Assembly: GCF_026151205.1 (NCBI RefSeq)
Contig: NC_087080.1
Coordinates: forward strand, 12,385,837-12,449,836
Source: Bolinopsis microptera
Taxonomy: Eukaryota > Ctenophora > Tentaculata > Lobata > Bolinopsidae
DNA length: 64,000 bases
Direction: 5' to 3'
The notes beneath the pieces are model-generated. The model did not search any database, was not told the DNA's origin, and saw only the letters and a program-made list of their open reading frames with translations. Positions 61,956-64,000 of the stretch are shown here, one piece after another. Each line of letters begins with the position of its first letter. The first letter of the stretch is position 1. The translations under genes and the position numbers were made by a program.

Positions 61956-64000
61956 CTGAAATTAAGTAGCTATATTGTGTAGTGTATATATTGCTAGGAA
62001 ATAGGTAGCTGTAGTTACACACAGTCACCTGATATTAGGTAGCTATAGCTATATTGCACACATCAAGGCAATTTTAGTACACTTCAATCAAGTGACTTGA
62101 TGATAAACGATGGAGTGAATAAGGATGGCAGTGCCTTATCTGTGCCCTGTCTGTACCGTTTACCTGCCGCATATGTGCTATTTACGTGCCACAAATTTGG
62201 ACTTGTGATTCAAGACAAAACAAACCATATAAGTCAGTAAGTTTGTAGAAATATATAACCTACACACAAGAGAACTCAGTACCTAAACCGCTGCTTTTCA
62301 ACTTTGATTTGAAATGTCAACACTTTTTATCTTCCACACCTTCTGAGAAAACTACACTCGGAGAAATAGCCAACAAAAAGGCTCCCACCTACCCACGTGA
62401 CAGATTAGCGAGGTTTTAATTGGAGGAGAGTAATCTGTCAGTTTAATGAGCCTTTAATCACTCATAAACATGTTCTCTAATAACAGGCATTATACTTACA
62501 CGTTATTTTATACTACACAGAACTTGTTGCGATACACGTCACAGAGAAATGGCGGCTAGTTATCTTCTCCACCAGCATTACTAGCTGGATATAGCGGGCA
62601 GCGGCCAATTCATTTACCTCAACTACTAGCTTGACGGGGTCGCTCCATTCATTTACGTCAAGCTAGGGTAGCTCGTGAATTTATTAATCTACTAATGATC
62701 TTGCAAAAAATCTGATGTATATCGGGGTCTTTCTGGTGCAATATTTGGGTTGCATATGGTGTAAAGTTTGGGGCCCCTTTAAAGAAAGCGGGAAAAGTTG
62801 CAGAAACGTTGGTTACGATCACATTATAAGCCTAAATTTATATCGGAAGTAGAAGAGCTGAGCATTCGACAGTCTTGAGGTTTGGCAGGCAAGTTTATTC
62901 ACTATTTTTCTAATTTATTTTGTGTCACGATGTACGCATAAAAACAATCAGAAGATTACACAAAATACTGTATGAACGAAAATACAGATAACACGATATG
63001 TTATTATTTGCAAAACACCTAAAACGCTAACCACACATTATCGAGTATGTACTGTGTTACGTACTGTTACGTACTGTTACGTACTGTGTTACGTACTAGA
63101 CAACCCGAATAATATGTACTGTTAATTAGGATTATATTAGTACCCGAGTACATACACCGTTGTATTCCGGTCTTACTAACCCGTAATCCACTACGCCGTG
63201 ATGTAATGTGAGTTATTATGTAATCTCACAGAACAAGACACCCTCCTGATGATTCCATGCTGTCTTGATGGCATGAGAACATACATCACACAGGACTCTC
63301 TAACACAACTCTAAACCATAATTAGTAAATACCAGCTGGTAAAGACCAGGTTCCACCCGTGTTTACACTAAAACCTAGCCTGGATACAATATTGAGGACG
63401 GGTGTTCAGATCTAATTCTGAACACATTTCCAATTAGGAGATCCTTCGGCCCTACAATCTATATGAGTCAAGTAGATTGTTTTTATCAAACTTGAAGCAG
63501 AATATTGTAATAAGATATCATCTTCTTTACGGGTACTACTTAATAGGGGTAAGATAGGCAAACTGCATTACGTATTGGATATTGTGGAATGTACCGTTTA
63601 GATGAAACAAGTACTGGAGTATGTACTACAGTACGTACTTGAGTACGCACCATTTGGACACCTTCAACAAGACGTTGTCTCACGTTTTGACTTTTTCTAA
63701 ATTGATTTTTAGAGTCTTATATAGTCTATTGGCTATGATAGACTCGATTGATTGGTTGCAGAATTTTCATAGCTTTATGACTATGAAATCAAAATCATGC
63801 TATCACATAAATTGACAGAGCTAGACCACGTTAAAGTCCAATGATACAAATATCACATTTTCTGAGATGTGATAATGATACAAATGGGTCTGGAGAGACC
63901 GAATGTTATCAGTTTTTTATGAAAATTTCGTAACATGATGCCTGTCTCCTAAGGAAGCAGTGTACAAAAGGAAATCGTTATTTAGGCTCATTATGATACA
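61956..64000. other. Right-hand end, no exon recognised
   Basis: Expected to be intron or 5' sequence of the phosphatase gene. No transmembrane or FN3 exon was seen. Contains an inverted pair (tagcttgac...gtcaagcta at 62629-62665) and a (gttacgtact)n short repeat at about 63050-63100. Confidence 0.45.
63048..63100 (+). repeat. (gttacgtact)n short tandem repeat
   Basis: Four to five copies of gttacgtact. Each is rich in the self-complementary word gtac; similar gtacgtac/gtactac words recur at 63610-63650. Confidence 0.85.

Overview
The window is nuclear DNA of an animal. Spliced genes with GT-AG introns encode metazoan families (SPCA Ca2+ pump, DDIAS/noxin, MSL3, PLEKHM2/SKIP, THOC7, ATP13A1, a LAR-type receptor tyrosine phosphatase, a kringle protein). 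Around them is an AT-rich background full of MITEs, minisatellites and retroelement pieces. Gene content, compact introns and the retroelement types fit a marine invertebrate, perhaps a cnidarian. The species cannot be fixed from the sequence, so the phylum is inference. All exon coordinates below were joined by eye, using GT/AG boundaries, reading phase and remembered family conservation. They are not transcript-verified.

Layout, left to right. 7-1664 (minus): 5' part of an ATP2C/SPCA pump, then a 235-bp foldback element. 2355-4802 (plus): an intact 815-aa reverse transcriptase. 4803-8834: no gene, several minisatellites. 8835-9983 (plus): a single-exon secreted protein of unknown family. 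11265-12038 (minus): a single-kringle secreted protein. 12379-13639: an hAT MITE with a mariner MITE nested inside it, both target-site duplications intact. 14323-37249 (minus): a head-to-tail run of five genes, DDIAS, MSL3, PLEKHM2, THOC7 and ATP13A1, only about 0.5-1.3 kb apart. A solo LINE-like ORF1 lies in an ATP13A1 intron. 37.5-39.8 kb: a broken gene interrupted by a perfect 726-bp palindrome at TTAA. 40.5-42.7 kb: a second mariner MITE copy and a truncated CR1/L2-type RT. About 43.98-50.76 kb: a homopolymer-dominated stretch that looks like unpolished or mis-assembled sequence. 51-54.3 kb: a mosaic of direct and inverted repeats. 56093-61955 (minus): the tandem phosphatase domains of a LAR-type receptor, whose transmembrane and extracellular exons must lie further right.

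The host genes are housekeeping or signalling genes: secretory-pathway pumps (SPCA in Golgi, ATP13A1 in ER), lysosome-kinesin transport (PLEKHM2), mRNA export (THOC7), chromatin (MSL3), DNA-damage survival (DDIAS) and adhesion signalling (LAR). No functional operon logic links them, but the tight same-strand packing and the AG dinucleotides just before several start codons raise the possibility of trans-splicing. The strongest unexplained pattern is that at least four introns start with tandem copies of their own 5' splice site.
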